NCBI RefSeq assembly: GCF_024199795.1
Contig: NZ_JANADK010000001.1
Location: forward strand, 9,253,329-9,317,328
DNA from: Bradyrhizobium sp. CCGB01
GTDB lineage: Bacteria > Pseudomonadota > Alphaproteobacteria > Rhizobiales > Xanthobacteraceae
DNA length: 64,000 nucleotides
Direction of reading: 5' to 3'
Shown: one piece after another, positions 36,649 through 44,867 of the stretch
How positions within the stretch are numbered: the stretch's first letter is position 1
Layout: each line of letters starts with the position of its first letter
Program-made: the position numbers and the translations under genes
Notes under the pieces: model-generated
The model's database searches: none
What the model saw: only the letters and a program-made list of their open reading frames with translations
Told to the model about the DNA's origin: nothing

Positions 36649-37092
36649 TCAATTCAATCGCCAGATGGCCGCATTGAGTACGCCGGCAAACGCGACCCAG
36701 GCTGCGTAAGGTACGAACAATGCGGCTGCCAACCTGTCCCGTGATGTCTCGAGACTGATGTAAGTCACGATCGCGACGAACAGGCCAATGAGGATGACGA
36801 GCGCGGCTCCGATCTGATGCATCGTGAACATCACCGGAGACCAGATGAAATTGAGAGCCAGCTGCGCGACCCAGACCTGCATCGCTTTACCCGATGGCTC
36901 ACGGCGAAAGGTCCGCCAGCCGGCGACAGCGATCAGGATATAAAGGATCGTCCAGGCCACCGGAAACGCCCAGTTCGGCGGCACGAAACCCGGTTTGGCA
37001 AGGCCCGCATACCAGTCTCCGGGAAGATTGGTCGCACCGATCAGCCAGCCGATGCCGACCACGGCGACGACGAAGAACGACAACTGAAGCAT
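36649..37092 (-). CDS. tspO: TspO/MBR family tryptophan-rich membrane protein
   Basis: A 147-residue outer- or cytoplasmic-membrane protein with five helices. Family hallmarks are LAKPGFVPPNWAFPVAWTIL after helix one, WVAQLALNFIWSPVMF, and the C-terminal PYAAWVAFAGVLNAAIW. TspO binds porphyrins and regulates tetrapyrrole and stress responses in related bacteria. Divergent from dinB. A link to tetrapyrroles here would fit the BchE-like gene 5 kb away, but nothing connects them directly. Confidence 0.92.
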   Translation of the reverse strand: MLQLSFFVVAVVGIGWLIGATNLPGDWYAGLAKPGFVPPNWAFPVAWTILYILIAVAGWRTFRREPSGKAMQVWVAQLALNFIWSPVMFTMHQIGAALVILIGLFVAIVTYISLETSRDRLAAALFVPYAAWVAFAGVLNAAIWRLN

Positions 37093-37135
37093 CCATCTCC
37101 TCGCGCTTCCCCCTGCCCGATTGTATCATCCTTCC

Positions 37136-38236
37136 ATGAGCGAATCCGACACGGTGACGGGCGACGCCTCGCCCGTCCGCAAGATCATCCATATCGACAT
37201 GGATGCCTTCTATGCGTCCGTGGAACAGCGCGACAATCCGGACCTGCGCGGCAAGCCGGTCGCCGTCGGAGGCTCCGCGGAGCGCGGCGTTGTCGCGGCC
37301 GCCAGTTACGAGGCCCGCAAGTTCGGCGTTCGCTCCGCCATGCCATCGGTGACCGCGAAGCGGCAATGTCCCGATCTCATCTTCGTCAAGCCGCGCTTCG
37401 AGGTCTACAAGGCGATCTCCCGGCAGATCCGCGACATCTTTGCCGAGCACACGCCCATCATCGAGCCGCTGTCGCTCGACGAGGCCTATCTCGACGTGAC
37501 CGAAAACCTGCAAGGCATTCCGCTGGCGCGGGACGTCGCACTTCGGATCCGCGAGAAGATCAAGGCCGAGACGGGTCTCAACGCCTCGGCGGGCATTTCC
37601 TACAACAAGTTTCTGGCCAAACTCGCCTCCGATCATCGCAAGCCGAACGGCCAGTTCGTGATCTCGCCGGAGATGGGACCCGCCTTCGTCGAGACGCTGC
37701 CCGTCGGCAAGTTCCACGGGATCGGCCCGGCAACGAGTGCGAAGATGAACGCGCTCGGCCTGTTTACCGGGCTCGACATCCGTAACCAGACGCTTGAATT
37801 CATGAATGCGAACTTCGGCAAGTCGGGCGCCTATTACTACTGGATCTCGCGAGGTGTCGACGAACGGCCGGTCCGGGCCAACCGGATCCGCAAATCGATC
37901 GGCGCGGAGACCACGTTCTCGACCGATCTCAGTGAATTCGACGTGCTGGTCGCCGAGCTAAAACCTCTCGTCGACAAGGTCTGGCGCCATTGCGAGGCGA
38001 CCGGCAACCGGGGGCGCACCGTCACCCTCAAGATCAAGTTTGCCGACTTCGAGATCATCACACGCAGCAGGTCCGTCACAGCGCCGGTTGCAGGCCGGGA
38101 CGAACTGGAGCGTTTGGCCTGCGGGCTGCTCGAAGTCGAGATGCCGCTGCCCAAGCGCGTCAGACTGCTCGGGGTATCGTTGGCCGCCCTCCAGATCGGC
38201 GACGATGCGGAGCCGCAGTTGACGTTCGGCATTTGA
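37136..38236 (+). CDS. dinB: DNA polymerase IV (DinB)
   Basis: Y-family translesion polymerase of 366 residues. Metal-binding residues are Asp21 in HIDMDAFYASVEQ and Asp115-Glu116 in SLDEAYLDVT. The thumb has the helix-hairpin-helix region GKFHGIGPATSAKMNALG, and the little-finger domain starts near KSIGAETTFSTDL. The C-terminal beta-clamp motif is not obvious. ATG 37136 is used; an in-frame TTG five codons earlier is possible. No LexA box was recognised. A paralogue elsewhere in the genome is likely, so this may not be the sole Pol IV. Confidence 0.93.
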   Translation: MSESDTVTGDASPVRKIIHIDMDAFYASVEQRDNPDLRGKPVAVGGSAERGVVAAASYEARKFGVRSAMPSVTAKRQCPDLIFVKPRFEVYKAISRQIRDIFAEHTPIIEPLSLDEAYLDVTENLQGIPLARDVALRIREKIKAETGLNASAGISYNKFLAKLASDHRKPNGQFVISPEMGPAFVETLPVGKFHGIGPATSAKMNALGLFTGLDIRNQTLEFMNANFGKSGAYYYWISRGVDERPVRANRIRKSIGAETTFSTDLSEFDVLVAELKPLVDKVWRHCEATGNRGRTVTLKIKFADFEIITRSRSVTAPVAGRDELERLACGLLEVEMPLPKRVRLLGVSLAALQIGDDAEPQLTFGI

Positions 38237-38354
38237 ACCGGACCGGAGGCCTTCGAACGCGGCCTCTCGCTCCGCGGCGCAGCTCCAGACCCGTCGTAGA
38301 CGGTGGCGGGATTTTCACGCCCGCCACCGATGAAAATCGATCCGCCCGGACCAA

Positions 38355-38648
38355 TCAATGCCTCACGTGCTCGAACACGACGATCACGCCGGTCGGCTCG
38401 GGTTCGTGGGCCATCAGGCGTGTCAGATCCGCGTCGCTCCAGTCGGCGAGGCTGACGACCTCGCCAGTCTCACGCTCTGCATTGAGCGACGGGGTCGGCT
38501 CGAGCACCTTCAGGCCCGTCTCATCGACGAAGAAGGTGTGCTCGCCGAACATGCTGTTGAGTTGCGGCATGGCGGGATGCTCGTCGGGCAGCACCTGAGC
38601 GCCGAGTTGGTTGACGGTCTGCTTCACCTGTTCGGATGTGAGCTTCAT
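38355..38648 (-). CDS. hypothetical protein
   Basis: A 97-residue acidic soluble protein (MKLTSEQVKQTVNQLGAQ). GGAGCAG lies just upstream of the ATG; an upstream in-frame extension of 59 codons is Arg/Ser rich and rejected. The central HTFFVDETGLKVLEP and the final TGVIVVFEHVRH strand suggest a small alpha/beta fold. Function not recognised. It is convergent with dinB. Confidence 0.65.
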   Translation of the reverse strand: MKLTSEQVKQTVNQLGAQVLPDEHPAMPQLNSMFGEHTFFVDETGLKVLEPTPSLNAERETGEVVSLADWSDADLTRLMAHEPEPTGVIVVFEHVRH

Positions 38649-38848
38649 GGGCTGCTCCGTTTCTGTCGTGTCGGGTTGCATTGAGTTGAGCCAGAACGGG
38701 CGTTCCCTGCGCCGCTGTTTCGCCTGGCTCAAACTCCCGAACGGGTGCTGCGCACAAATGTTCCGGAAAAATGTATTTCGTGATCGCAGGCTGCATCCGC
38801 CGCGCTCGCGGCACGGGATTGCCACACGATGTCCACGATCCGGCGGCG

Positions 38849-39142
38849 TTACTCGGCGGCTTCGACGATCCTGATATCGCGGTCCGCGCCGTCACCCAGC
38901 GCGTCGTGCGCAACCTTGTAGGCCGGGCTTTCATACGCCGCCCTGGCGCTCGCGACGCTGTCGAACTCGATGAGGACGACGCGTTCCATCTGGCCAAGCT
39001 CGAACGCCGCAGCCGGCATTCCGCGCGCGAGCACGCGGCCGCCGGCCGCCTCGATCGCCGGGCGTGACAGTTTTGCGTAAGCCGCCATGGCGTCGGGGTT
39101 CTTGATCGCGCGATAGGTGGCAACCCAATAGGCTTTTGCCAT
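38849..39142 (-). CDS. DUF1330 domain protein
   Basis: A 97-residue dimeric alpha/beta barrel protein of the DUF1330 family. It has the expected MAKAYWVATYRAIKNPDAMAAY start, the AAGGRVLARG strand and VVLIEFDSVASARAAYESPAY helix-strand pattern. GGAGAACAAG precedes the ATG. The family has no assigned reaction. The DNA glycosylase gene upstream on the same strand is 26 bases away, so the two may be cotranscribed. Confidence 0.85.
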   Translation of the reverse strand: MAKAYWVATYRAIKNPDAMAAYAKLSRPAIEAAGGRVLARGMPAAAFELGQMERVVLIEFDSVASARAAYESPAYKVAHDALGDGADRDIRIVEAAE

Positions 39143-39167
39143 TCTTGTTCTCCTGGTTTCTCGTGAC

Positions 39168-39857
39168 CTAGTGATCGCTGCGATTCTCGCCGACCGACAG
39201 CGCGCAGATGCGTGACAGATAGGTGTAGGGCAGACCGGTCTCCTCGGCCCAGGCGTTGAACTGCGCCTGCACCTTTGCAAGATCGCCCTTTGACTTGACC
39301 TCTTCGGCGATGTCGAGGCCGGCATCGCGCAGGCAGACCACCACGTCCCTGGACGTCACAAAACCGTCCCAGCCGACGAAGCGCAGCAGCATCTGGCCGG
39401 TGTTGCCACCCAGGCGGCTGCCGCGCTTGGTGAGGAGGTCGAGCAGGCCGATCTCGTTGGATGGCGGCCACTTCGCCAGAAACTTTCCGAAGCTGCCGTG
39501 CTCCTTCGCGATCTCCTGCACGAAGGCGGCGTTGTCACGCACCGACATGATCTTGGCGCCGTTGCGCACGATGCGCGCATCGCGCAGCAGGCTTTCCCAA
39601 TAATCCTCGGGCTGGAAGATGAGCTTGGCCGGCTGGAAGCGCAGAAAGGCGGCTTCAAAGCCATCCCATTTCGAATCGATCACGCTCCAGGCAAAGCCGG
39701 CGCAAAACACCCGTTTGGTCATCTCGGCGAGAATGCGATCGTCGCCGAGCTTTGCCAGACCCTTCAAGTCGGGCTTGTCAGGCATCAGCTTGTCCAGCGC
39801 CTCGGGGCCGCCCTTGCGCTTCTCGGCACGGGCACGAATGGTCTTGAAGGAGGTCAT
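39168..39857 (-). CDS. DNA-3-methyladenine glycosylase I family protein
   Basis: Base-excision glycosylase of the Tag-like family, 229 residues, removing 3-methyladenine. Family features are RVFCAGFAWSVIDSKWDGFEAAF, the YWESLLRDARIVRNGAKI block and the C-terminal TGLPYTYLSRICA. The start is set at MTSFKTIRAR; nine residues further upstream is also possible. It precedes the DUF1330 gene. Assignment is to family; activity on other alkylated bases is possible. Confidence 0.8.
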   Translation of the reverse strand: MTSFKTIRARAEKRKGGPEALDKLMPDKPDLKGLAKLGDDRILAEMTKRVFCAGFAWSVIDSKWDGFEAAFLRFQPAKLIFQPEDYWESLLRDARIVRNGAKIMSVRDNAAFVQEIAKEHGSFGKFLAKWPPSNEIGLLDLLTKRGSRLGGNTGQMLLRFVGWDGFVTSRDVVVCLRDAGLDIAEEVKSKGDLAKVQAQFNAWAEETGLPYTYLSRICALSVGENRSDH

Positions 39858-40058
39858 GCGGACACCGCGTTGAGGGTGCGCCACGACATCAGAATTCGAT
39901 GGTCCGGTCCAGCCCTGCGGCGCCCGGGCACTTGCGCAAGCCAGCGCGCCGCAGCATGCTGCCGTTCATTGGACTGACGGAAACGGGCCGTTCTGGTCTG
40001 CTTCTTGCTTGATAGCATTTTGGAATTCCCGGACATTTTCATCGCGAACGGATTTTCG

Positions 40059-40886
40059 ATGCGCTGCCTCGTCGTGGCCGACCTGCACTATTCGCTGCCG
40101 CAGCTCGATTGGCTCGTGAGCGCGGCTCCGCAATTCGACCTCGTGATCTTCGCCGGCGATGCCCTCGACATCGGCTCGATGGTGGATTTTCGCGCGCAGA
40201 TCGTGGTGGTGAAGAAGTACCTCGCGCTGCTCGCGGCGCAGACCCGCGTGATCCTCTGCTCCGGCAATCACGACCTCGACGAGCGCAATGCGGACGGCGA
40301 AAAGATCTCGCGCTGGATTTCGGAGGTGCGCGAGTTGGGCATTGCCTGCGACGGCGACAGCCTCGCCATCGGCGACACGCTGTTCACGGTGTGCCCGTGG
40401 TGGGACGGGCCATTGGTCCAGCAGCGCATCGCCGAGCAGCTGCGCGATGCAGCCATCAGGCGGCCGCAGCGCTGGATCTGGGTCCATCATGCGCCACCGG
40501 CGAATTCGCCGACGAGCTGGGGCGGCAAGCGCTTCTTCGGCGATGTCGAGCTGGTGCAGTGGATCATGCAGTACCAGCCGTCGATGGTGATCTCGGGCCA
40601 TGTGCACCAGTCGCCCTTCATTGCCGACGGCTCGTGGTTTGACCGGCTGGGCCAGACCTGGGTGTTCAACGCCGGCCTGCAACCGGGCCGGCCGCCGACG
40701 CATATCGTGCTGGATCTCGATGCGAGCCAGGCGTTCTGGCTGGCGGCGGGCGAAGCGCAGTGGATCGACCTCAATGCACCGCTGAAGCGGCCGGCGTCCT
40801 ATGTCGAGGCGCCACCCGACTGGCTCACATCCTTGGATCGGATTCCCGATCCGAGCCTGGCGAAACCTCGAGCGGCGGCAGGTTGA
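40059..40886 (+). CDS. calcineurin-like metallophosphoesterase
   Basis: A 275-residue phosphoesterase. The two-metal motifs are all present: ADLHY (DxH), GDALD, GNHD and the pair WVHHAPP with SGHVH. No signal peptide is visible. An earlier in-frame start at 40005 has weaker context. The last 62 bases overlap, in convergent orientation, the 3' end of the cyclic-nucleotide-binding protein gene. The substrate may be a nucleotide or cyclic nucleotide; the neighbour is suggestive only. Confidence 0.85.
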   Translation: MRCLVVADLHYSLPQLDWLVSAAPQFDLVIFAGDALDIGSMVDFRAQIVVVKKYLALLAAQTRVILCSGNHDLDERNADGEKISRWISEVRELGIACDGDSLAIGDTLFTVCPWWDGPLVQQRIAEQLRDAAIRRPQRWIWVHHAPPANSPTSWGGKRFFGDVELVQWIMQYQPSMVISGHVHQSPFIADGSWFDRLGQTWVFNAGLQPGRPPTHIVLDLDASQAFWLAAGEAQWIDLNAPLKRPASYVEAPPDWLTSLDRIPDPSLAKPRAAAG

Positions 40887-41319
40887 TCATGCTCTGGAGC
40901 ACTTCGCCGACCATGGCCAGATGCGTGCCGTGGCCGGCATATTGCCGCTTGAGATCGGCGAGATAGGTGTTGGCGGCGTTGAGCCGCTGCGCCAGCGTGC
41001 GCGCGAGCAGCAGCGCCACCTCCGGCCGCTGGATGAGGAACGACGCCGCGTCCTCGAATTCATAGATGACCGAATCCGAGCAGGCCCGCACCGTCGCGGT
41101 ATGCGGCAGCCCGAGCAGCACGGACATCTCGCCGAACACCGCGCCGGGCTCGGCGATGGTCGCGACCACCATGTCGCTCTTGAGCACCTCGAGCTTGCCT
41201 TCCACGAGCACGTAGAGGTGGCCGCTGCTGGTGCCGCCCTCGGTGACGACGAGCGTGCCGGCCGCAACCTGCCGCTCGGTCCCGCCGCTGCAATGGTCCA
41301 GAACTGCGCGCATCGCCAA
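40825..41319 (-). CDS. stand-alone cyclic nucleotide-binding (cNMP) domain protein
   Basis: A 164-residue protein with a Crp-like cNMP beta barrel: GTLVVTEGGTSSGHLYVLVEGKLEV and the phosphate-binding-cassette region GAVFGEMSVLLGLPHTATVRA. The cassette has GEMS/ATVRA at the positions of GExA/ATV in cAMP-binding proteins. No helix-turn-helix follows; the C-terminal helix only extends to about residue 150, so it is a sensor or adaptor and not a DNA-binding regulator. MAMRAV gives two starts, 41319 and 41313. Its 3' end overlaps the convergent phosphoesterase gene. Confidence 0.82.
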   Translation of the reverse strand: MAMRAVLDHCSGGTERQVAAGTLVVTEGGTSSGHLYVLVEGKLEVLKSDMVVATIAEPGAVFGEMSVLLGLPHTATVRACSDSVIYEFEDAASFLIQRPEVALLLARTLAQRLNAANTYLADLKRQYAGHGTHLAMVGEVLQSMINLPPLEVSPGSDRESDPRM

Positions 41320-41390
41320 AGACTCCCGTCAGGGGAGACACTAGAGCACGATCCGCATCGCGCGCTTGCTCAAATTTGCGGCAAGCCCGG

Positions 41391-41918
41391 CTAGCGCGAC
41401 AGGCGCTTTGCGAGATGAACCGACTGCCAGTCTCCGAGACCGGTGTCCTCGAAGCCCGCCTTCTTCGCAAGACCACGCATTTCGGCATTTGCCCGTGCGG
41501 TCTCGGCTGCGATCATCGCGTGACCGAGCCCGCTCGCGCGCATCTCCATCGCCGTCATCATCCGAAGGCCGAGACCCGTGCGCTGGAACGCATCGGCGAC
41601 CGAAATCGCGAACTCGCCATGCCGTGCCGCGGCATCGTAGGCGTAATGGGTTTCGCCGATGATCATGCCCTGCCCCTCCTGCCCGAGCTCCGCGAGCAAG
41701 GTGAAATGATCGGGATAGCCGGCCCTGGCGACGCATTCGGCCGCGACAATGGCAAAGTCCGCCCGCGCGCCCATGAAGCGCTTGTTGCGCGACGTCGCGG
41801 AAAGGCTGGTGAAATAGACCGAGAGGCCTTCGACATCGGACACGCCGGCGGGCCTGATGCGGACCGTGCCCTTTGCTTCGGCTGGCGCGACAACGGCATC
41901 CAGCAATGACTGTGACAT
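41391..41918 (-). CDS. GNAT family N-acetyltransferase
   Basis: A 175-residue acetyltransferase. The acceptor-side region VRIRPAGVSDVEGLSVYF and the acetyl-CoA binding loop RTGLGLRMMTAMEMRASGLGH are typical, though the canonical Q/RxxGxG/A reads as RTGLGL. Start MSQSLLDAVV is chosen over a 55-codon Arg-rich extension. Related bradyrhizobial GNATs often sit alone, and the substrate cannot be inferred. Confidence 0.82.
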   Translation of the reverse strand: MSQSLLDAVVAPAEAKGTVRIRPAGVSDVEGLSVYFTSLSATSRNKRFMGARADFAIVAAECVARAGYPDHFTLLAELGQEGQGMIIGETHYAYDAAARHGEFAISVADAFQRTGLGLRMMTAMEMRASGLGHAMIAAETARANAEMRGLAKKAGFEDTGLGDWQSVHLAKRLSR

Positions 41919-42057
41919 GCGCGAGGCTCCCGGCAGGTTGCGTGGCTTGCAACACCTAGCCGAGGCCGCGCATTTGCCGCTTGGACATTGCTGCCAATCT
42001 TGCGGCCGAAAACGAACAGTGCGTTGCCCTGCGCCGCGCGTCACACACGGGCGACGT

Positions 42058-43584
42058 TCAAGCCGCCTCGCGCGTGCCGACACGCCGTTCTGGCCGTGCG
42101 GCCGTCATCGACTGCTCCTCGCCGTCCTGCGGCGCGCCCCAGAATTCCCGCACCGTCGGCCCCCATTTGAGCCGTCGCGCGCGCAAGAATTCAAAGATCT
42201 CGTGCGGCCAGACCCTGCGGCCCATCTGCGTGTACCAGCGCATGGCGTGACGCAGGCCCGCATCGGGCTGGAGCAGCACGCGCCAGATCGCCTTGGGGCG
42301 GCACTGCAGCACCATCTCCGTGAACTTGAACCAGACCAGCACGCGCCACGGCGCCATGTAACGCGTGGCCAGCACCTGGTGCTTATAGTCCCAGCGGCGG
42401 CGATCGGGCTGGATCACGCGGCGGTCGGCGGCCAGCCGGAAATACGGCGTCCAGCGGTGCGGCGTGACGTAGAGCAGCTGAACCTGGTCGGGATCGTAGG
42501 CGAGCAGCTGCTTCAGGCCGCGCCAGTGATCGCGATCGGTCTCCTCCTCGAACCCGACCACCCAGGTCGCCATCGACAGGATGCCGTGCTGCCGCAGCAG
42601 GCGAATGGCTTCGCGGTCGGTGGCGGTGGTGGCGCCCTTGCGGATCAGCTCCAGGGTCTTTTCGTCGGTGTTCTCCAGCCCGAGCAGGAAGCGCTGCCAT
42701 CCGGCCTTCTTGTAGAGATGCAGGATGTCGGCATCGCGCACGATGTCGTCGGCGCGGGTCGAGCCGACCAGGATCAGATCGACATTCTCGGCGATCAGCG
42801 CCTCGAGGAAGGCGCGCCACGCCTTTTTGGACACGGTCGGATTTTCGTCGGCGAAGTTGATGACCTTGACGCCGTGCTCGCGATGCAAGCGCGCCAGCTC
42901 CCTGGCGAAGCGCACGGGATCGCGATGGCGCCAGCGCGTCCAGAAGCCGCGCTGGCCGCAGTAATTGCACAGATGCGGGCAGCCGCGCGAGAACTGCACG
43001 ACCACGGCACGCAAGCCGCCCCAATAGCTGTAGCGCGCGTGATCGATCAGCTCCCAGCCGATGCGATAGGCGTCGAGGTCCGCGATCACAGGTGCCGGCG
43101 GCGTCGCGCGCGGACCGGTGGCGTCGCGAAACGCGATACCGGCGATGCCGTCGAGATCGTGGCCGTATTCCAGCGCCCGCATCAGGCGGCGCGCGGTGTC
43201 CTCGCCCTCGCCGCGCACGATGGCGCTGACATAGGGCTCGTCGCGCAATATGTCGCGCCAGTGATAGGTCGGGAACACGCCGCCATAGACGATCAGCACG
43301 CCTGGCCTTGCCTTCACCAGGGCCTGGGCAATCTCCGCGATCACGGGATGCCCGGAGGTCGAGCCGGAATGCCCGAACAGCACGGCATCGGGGGCGAAGC
43401 GGTTCGCTGCGCTGATGATCTCCGCGACCGGCATCGGGCCGAACTCGGCATCGATCAGCCGCACGGTGTGACCGTCGTCGAGCAGCGGACCGCCGATCGC
43501 GAGCAGGCCGAGCGGCGGCAGATGGTCGTCCGGAATCCGGCTGCCGATCGAGGGATGAGGCACGTTGACGAGAAGAACACGCAT
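42058..43584 (-). CDS. B12-binding radical SAM protein, BchE-like
   Basis: A 508-residue protein with an N-terminal cobalamin-binding domain (residues 1-130) and a radical SAM core whose Fe-S cluster Cys are 202, 206 and 209 (GCPHLCNYCG). The following FWTRWRHRDPVRFARELA, INFADENPTVSKKAW, KGATTATDREAIRLLR and YVTPHRWTPYFRLA closely resemble BchE, the oxygen-independent Mg-protoporphyrin monomethyl ester cyclase. There are no other bch or puf genes in the window. A GGGAG site nine bases upstream sets the start. It follows the uppS-like gene on the same strand. Related cobalamin radical SAM methylases remain possible. Confidence 0.82.
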   Translation of the reverse strand: MRVLLVNVPHPSIGSRIPDDHLPPLGLLAIGGPLLDDGHTVRLIDAEFGPMPVAEIISAANRFAPDAVLFGHSGSTSGHPVIAEIAQALVKARPGVLIVYGGVFPTYHWRDILRDEPYVSAIVRGEGEDTARRLMRALEYGHDLDGIAGIAFRDATGPRATPPAPVIADLDAYRIGWELIDHARYSYWGGLRAVVVQFSRGCPHLCNYCGQRGFWTRWRHRDPVRFARELARLHREHGVKVINFADENPTVSKKAWRAFLEALIAENVDLILVGSTRADDIVRDADILHLYKKAGWQRFLLGLENTDEKTLELIRKGATTATDREAIRLLRQHGILSMATWVVGFEEETDRDHWRGLKQLLAYDPDQVQLLYVTPHRWTPYFRLAADRRVIQPDRRRWDYKHQVLATRYMAPWRVLVWFKFTEMVLQCRPKAIWRVLLQPDAGLRHAMRWYTQMGRRVWPHEIFEFLRARRLKWGPTVREFWGAPQDGEEQSMTAARPERRVGTREAA

Positions 43585-43716
43585 GGACTTTCGCTCCCGC
43601 TTTGGTTGGCGTGATCGTCCGTCCCACTTCCTTTGATGAAGCCCAATCCCCCGACTGAACCCTAAGACGTCAAGCATCACTGCCGCGGAGACCCTTGCTC
43701 TGCTCCGCCTGCAGCG

Positions 43717-44457
43717 TCACACCCGGGAAAGTGAAGGCACCTCCTCCGGCATGATCGCCTGGAGGCCGCCGAAGCGGCGCTCGCGGCCATGGAAGGAGGC
43801 CAGCGCCGTGGCGAGGTCGCCCGAATCGAATTCAGGCCACATCCGCTCGGTGAAATGCAGCTCGGCATAGGCGCCTTCCCAGAGCAGGAAGTCCGACAGC
43901 CGCTTCTCGCCCGAGGTGCGGATGATGAGATCGACGTCGCGAAGGCCTGCCTCGCCGGTGACGAGCTGCGAGAACGCCTCGCGCGTGAGGCTGGTCAGTG
44001 CCGCCGCCTTGGCCGCTGCATTGAGAATGGCGTCGCGCGCGGAGTAGTCGACGGCGATGCGCAGGTGCAGCGCGCTGCCGCGTGCGGTTGCGTCTTCGGC
44101 ACGCGCGATCGCATTGGCGATGCCGTCGGGCAGGCGGTCGCGGCGGCCGATCACGCTGAGACGCACGCCGTTCTTGACCAGGCTCTGCACCTCGTTGGCG
44201 AGATAGAAGCGCAGCAAGGTCATGAGCGCAGCGACTTCGGCTTTCGGCCTCCGCCAATTGTCGGTGGAGAAGGCGTAGAGCGTCAGCGTGCCGATGCCCT
44301 GCTTGGGCGCGGCCTCGACGATGCGCCGGATCGTTTCGACGCCGGCCTCGTGGCCGCGCACGCGCGACAGGCCGCGGCGCGTCGCCCATCGTCCGTTGCC
44401 GTCCATGATGATGCCGACGTGAAGCTTCTCGTTGCGAGAGGTCATGTCACTTTGCAT
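43717..44457 (-). CDS. UppS-family cis-prenyltransferase (polyprenyl diphosphate synthase)
   Basis: A 246-residue cis-prenyltransferase. The catalytic start is HVGIIMDGNGRWA, with GHEAGVETIRRIVE and LTLYAFSTDNWRRP following, and the C-terminal DLIIRTSGEKRLSDFLLWE and ELHFTERMWPEF (conserved Arg and Trp-Pro-x-Phe) as in UppS. It makes long-chain polyprenyl diphosphates from isopentenyl diphosphate. Because alphaproteobacteria keep the housekeeping uppS with cdsA/dxr, this is probably a second, regulated copy. GGAG eight bases upstream picks ATG 44457, which sits at the centre of a 17-bp palindrome matching the operon promoter. Confidence 0.9.
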   Translation of the reverse strand: MQSDMTSRNEKLHVGIIMDGNGRWATRRGLSRVRGHEAGVETIRRIVEAAPKQGIGTLTLYAFSTDNWRRPKAEVAALMTLLRFYLANEVQSLVKNGVRLSVIGRRDRLPDGIANAIARAEDATARGSALHLRIAVDYSARDAILNAAAKAAALTSLTREAFSQLVTGEAGLRDVDLIIRTSGEKRLSDFLLWEGAYAELHFTERMWPEFDSGDLATALASFHGRERRFGGLQAIMPEEVPSLSRV

Positions 44458-44465
44458 TGCAAAGT
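44449..44465. promoter_or_regulatory. 17-bp palindrome over the uppS-like start codon
   Basis: ACTTTGCATTGCAAAGT read on the plus strand: 8-base arms around a single central base, with the ATG of the uppS-like gene inside. The same motif, with two changes, lies in the promoter at 45522-45538. Likely site of the winged-helix regulator encoded next door. Confidence 0.65.
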
Positions 44466-44486
44466 CTCCGGTCAAAAAGGGGGGAA

Positions 44487-44867
44487 TCAGGTCGAGACGA
44501 TACCGAGACGGCCAAGCGGCGGCGGCGCCTCTCGGCCGGCGGCCTTGGCGGCGTCGCGCACCAGGCGTTCGAGCACGGCGAGATAGTCGAGGAACCGGCG
44601 GCGGCCGGCCTTGGTCAGGCGGCAGGTGGTGTGCGGGCGGTTGCCCTCATAGCCCTTGGTCACCTCGACGAGGCCGGCCTCCTGGAGCACGGCGAGATGC
44701 CGGCTGAGATTGCCGTCGGTGAGGCCGCAGAGCTGCTTGAGATCGGCGAATGCCAAGCCCTTTGGATGCCCCATCAGCGAGGTCAGAAGCCCGAGCCGCG
44801 CCTTCTCGTGGATGACGCGGTCGAGCCCTTCATAGGAAAAGGGTGCGCTGTCAGTCTTCGACATCAT
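44487..44867 (-). CDS. winged-helix transcriptional regulator (HTH_34-like)
   Basis: A 126-residue small regulator with one winged helix: YEGLDRVIHEKARLGLLTSLMGH, recognition region GLTDGNLSRHLAVLQEAGLVEVTKGYEGNRP and wing TTCRLTKAGRRRF. It belongs to the MarR/ArsR-like stand-alone group. It starts inside the end of the membrane-protein gene (17-base overlap) and ends 30 bases before the uppS-like start. Matching ACTTTG...CAAAGT palindromes at the operon promoter and at the uppS start make it the probable autoregulator. No ligand-binding Cys cluster is seen. Confidence 0.87.
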   Translation of the reverse strand: MMSKTDSAPFSYEGLDRVIHEKARLGLLTSLMGHPKGLAFADLKQLCGLTDGNLSRHLAVLQEAGLVEVTKGYEGNRPHTTCRLTKAGRRRFLDYLAVLERLVRDAAKAAGREAPPPLGRLGIVST

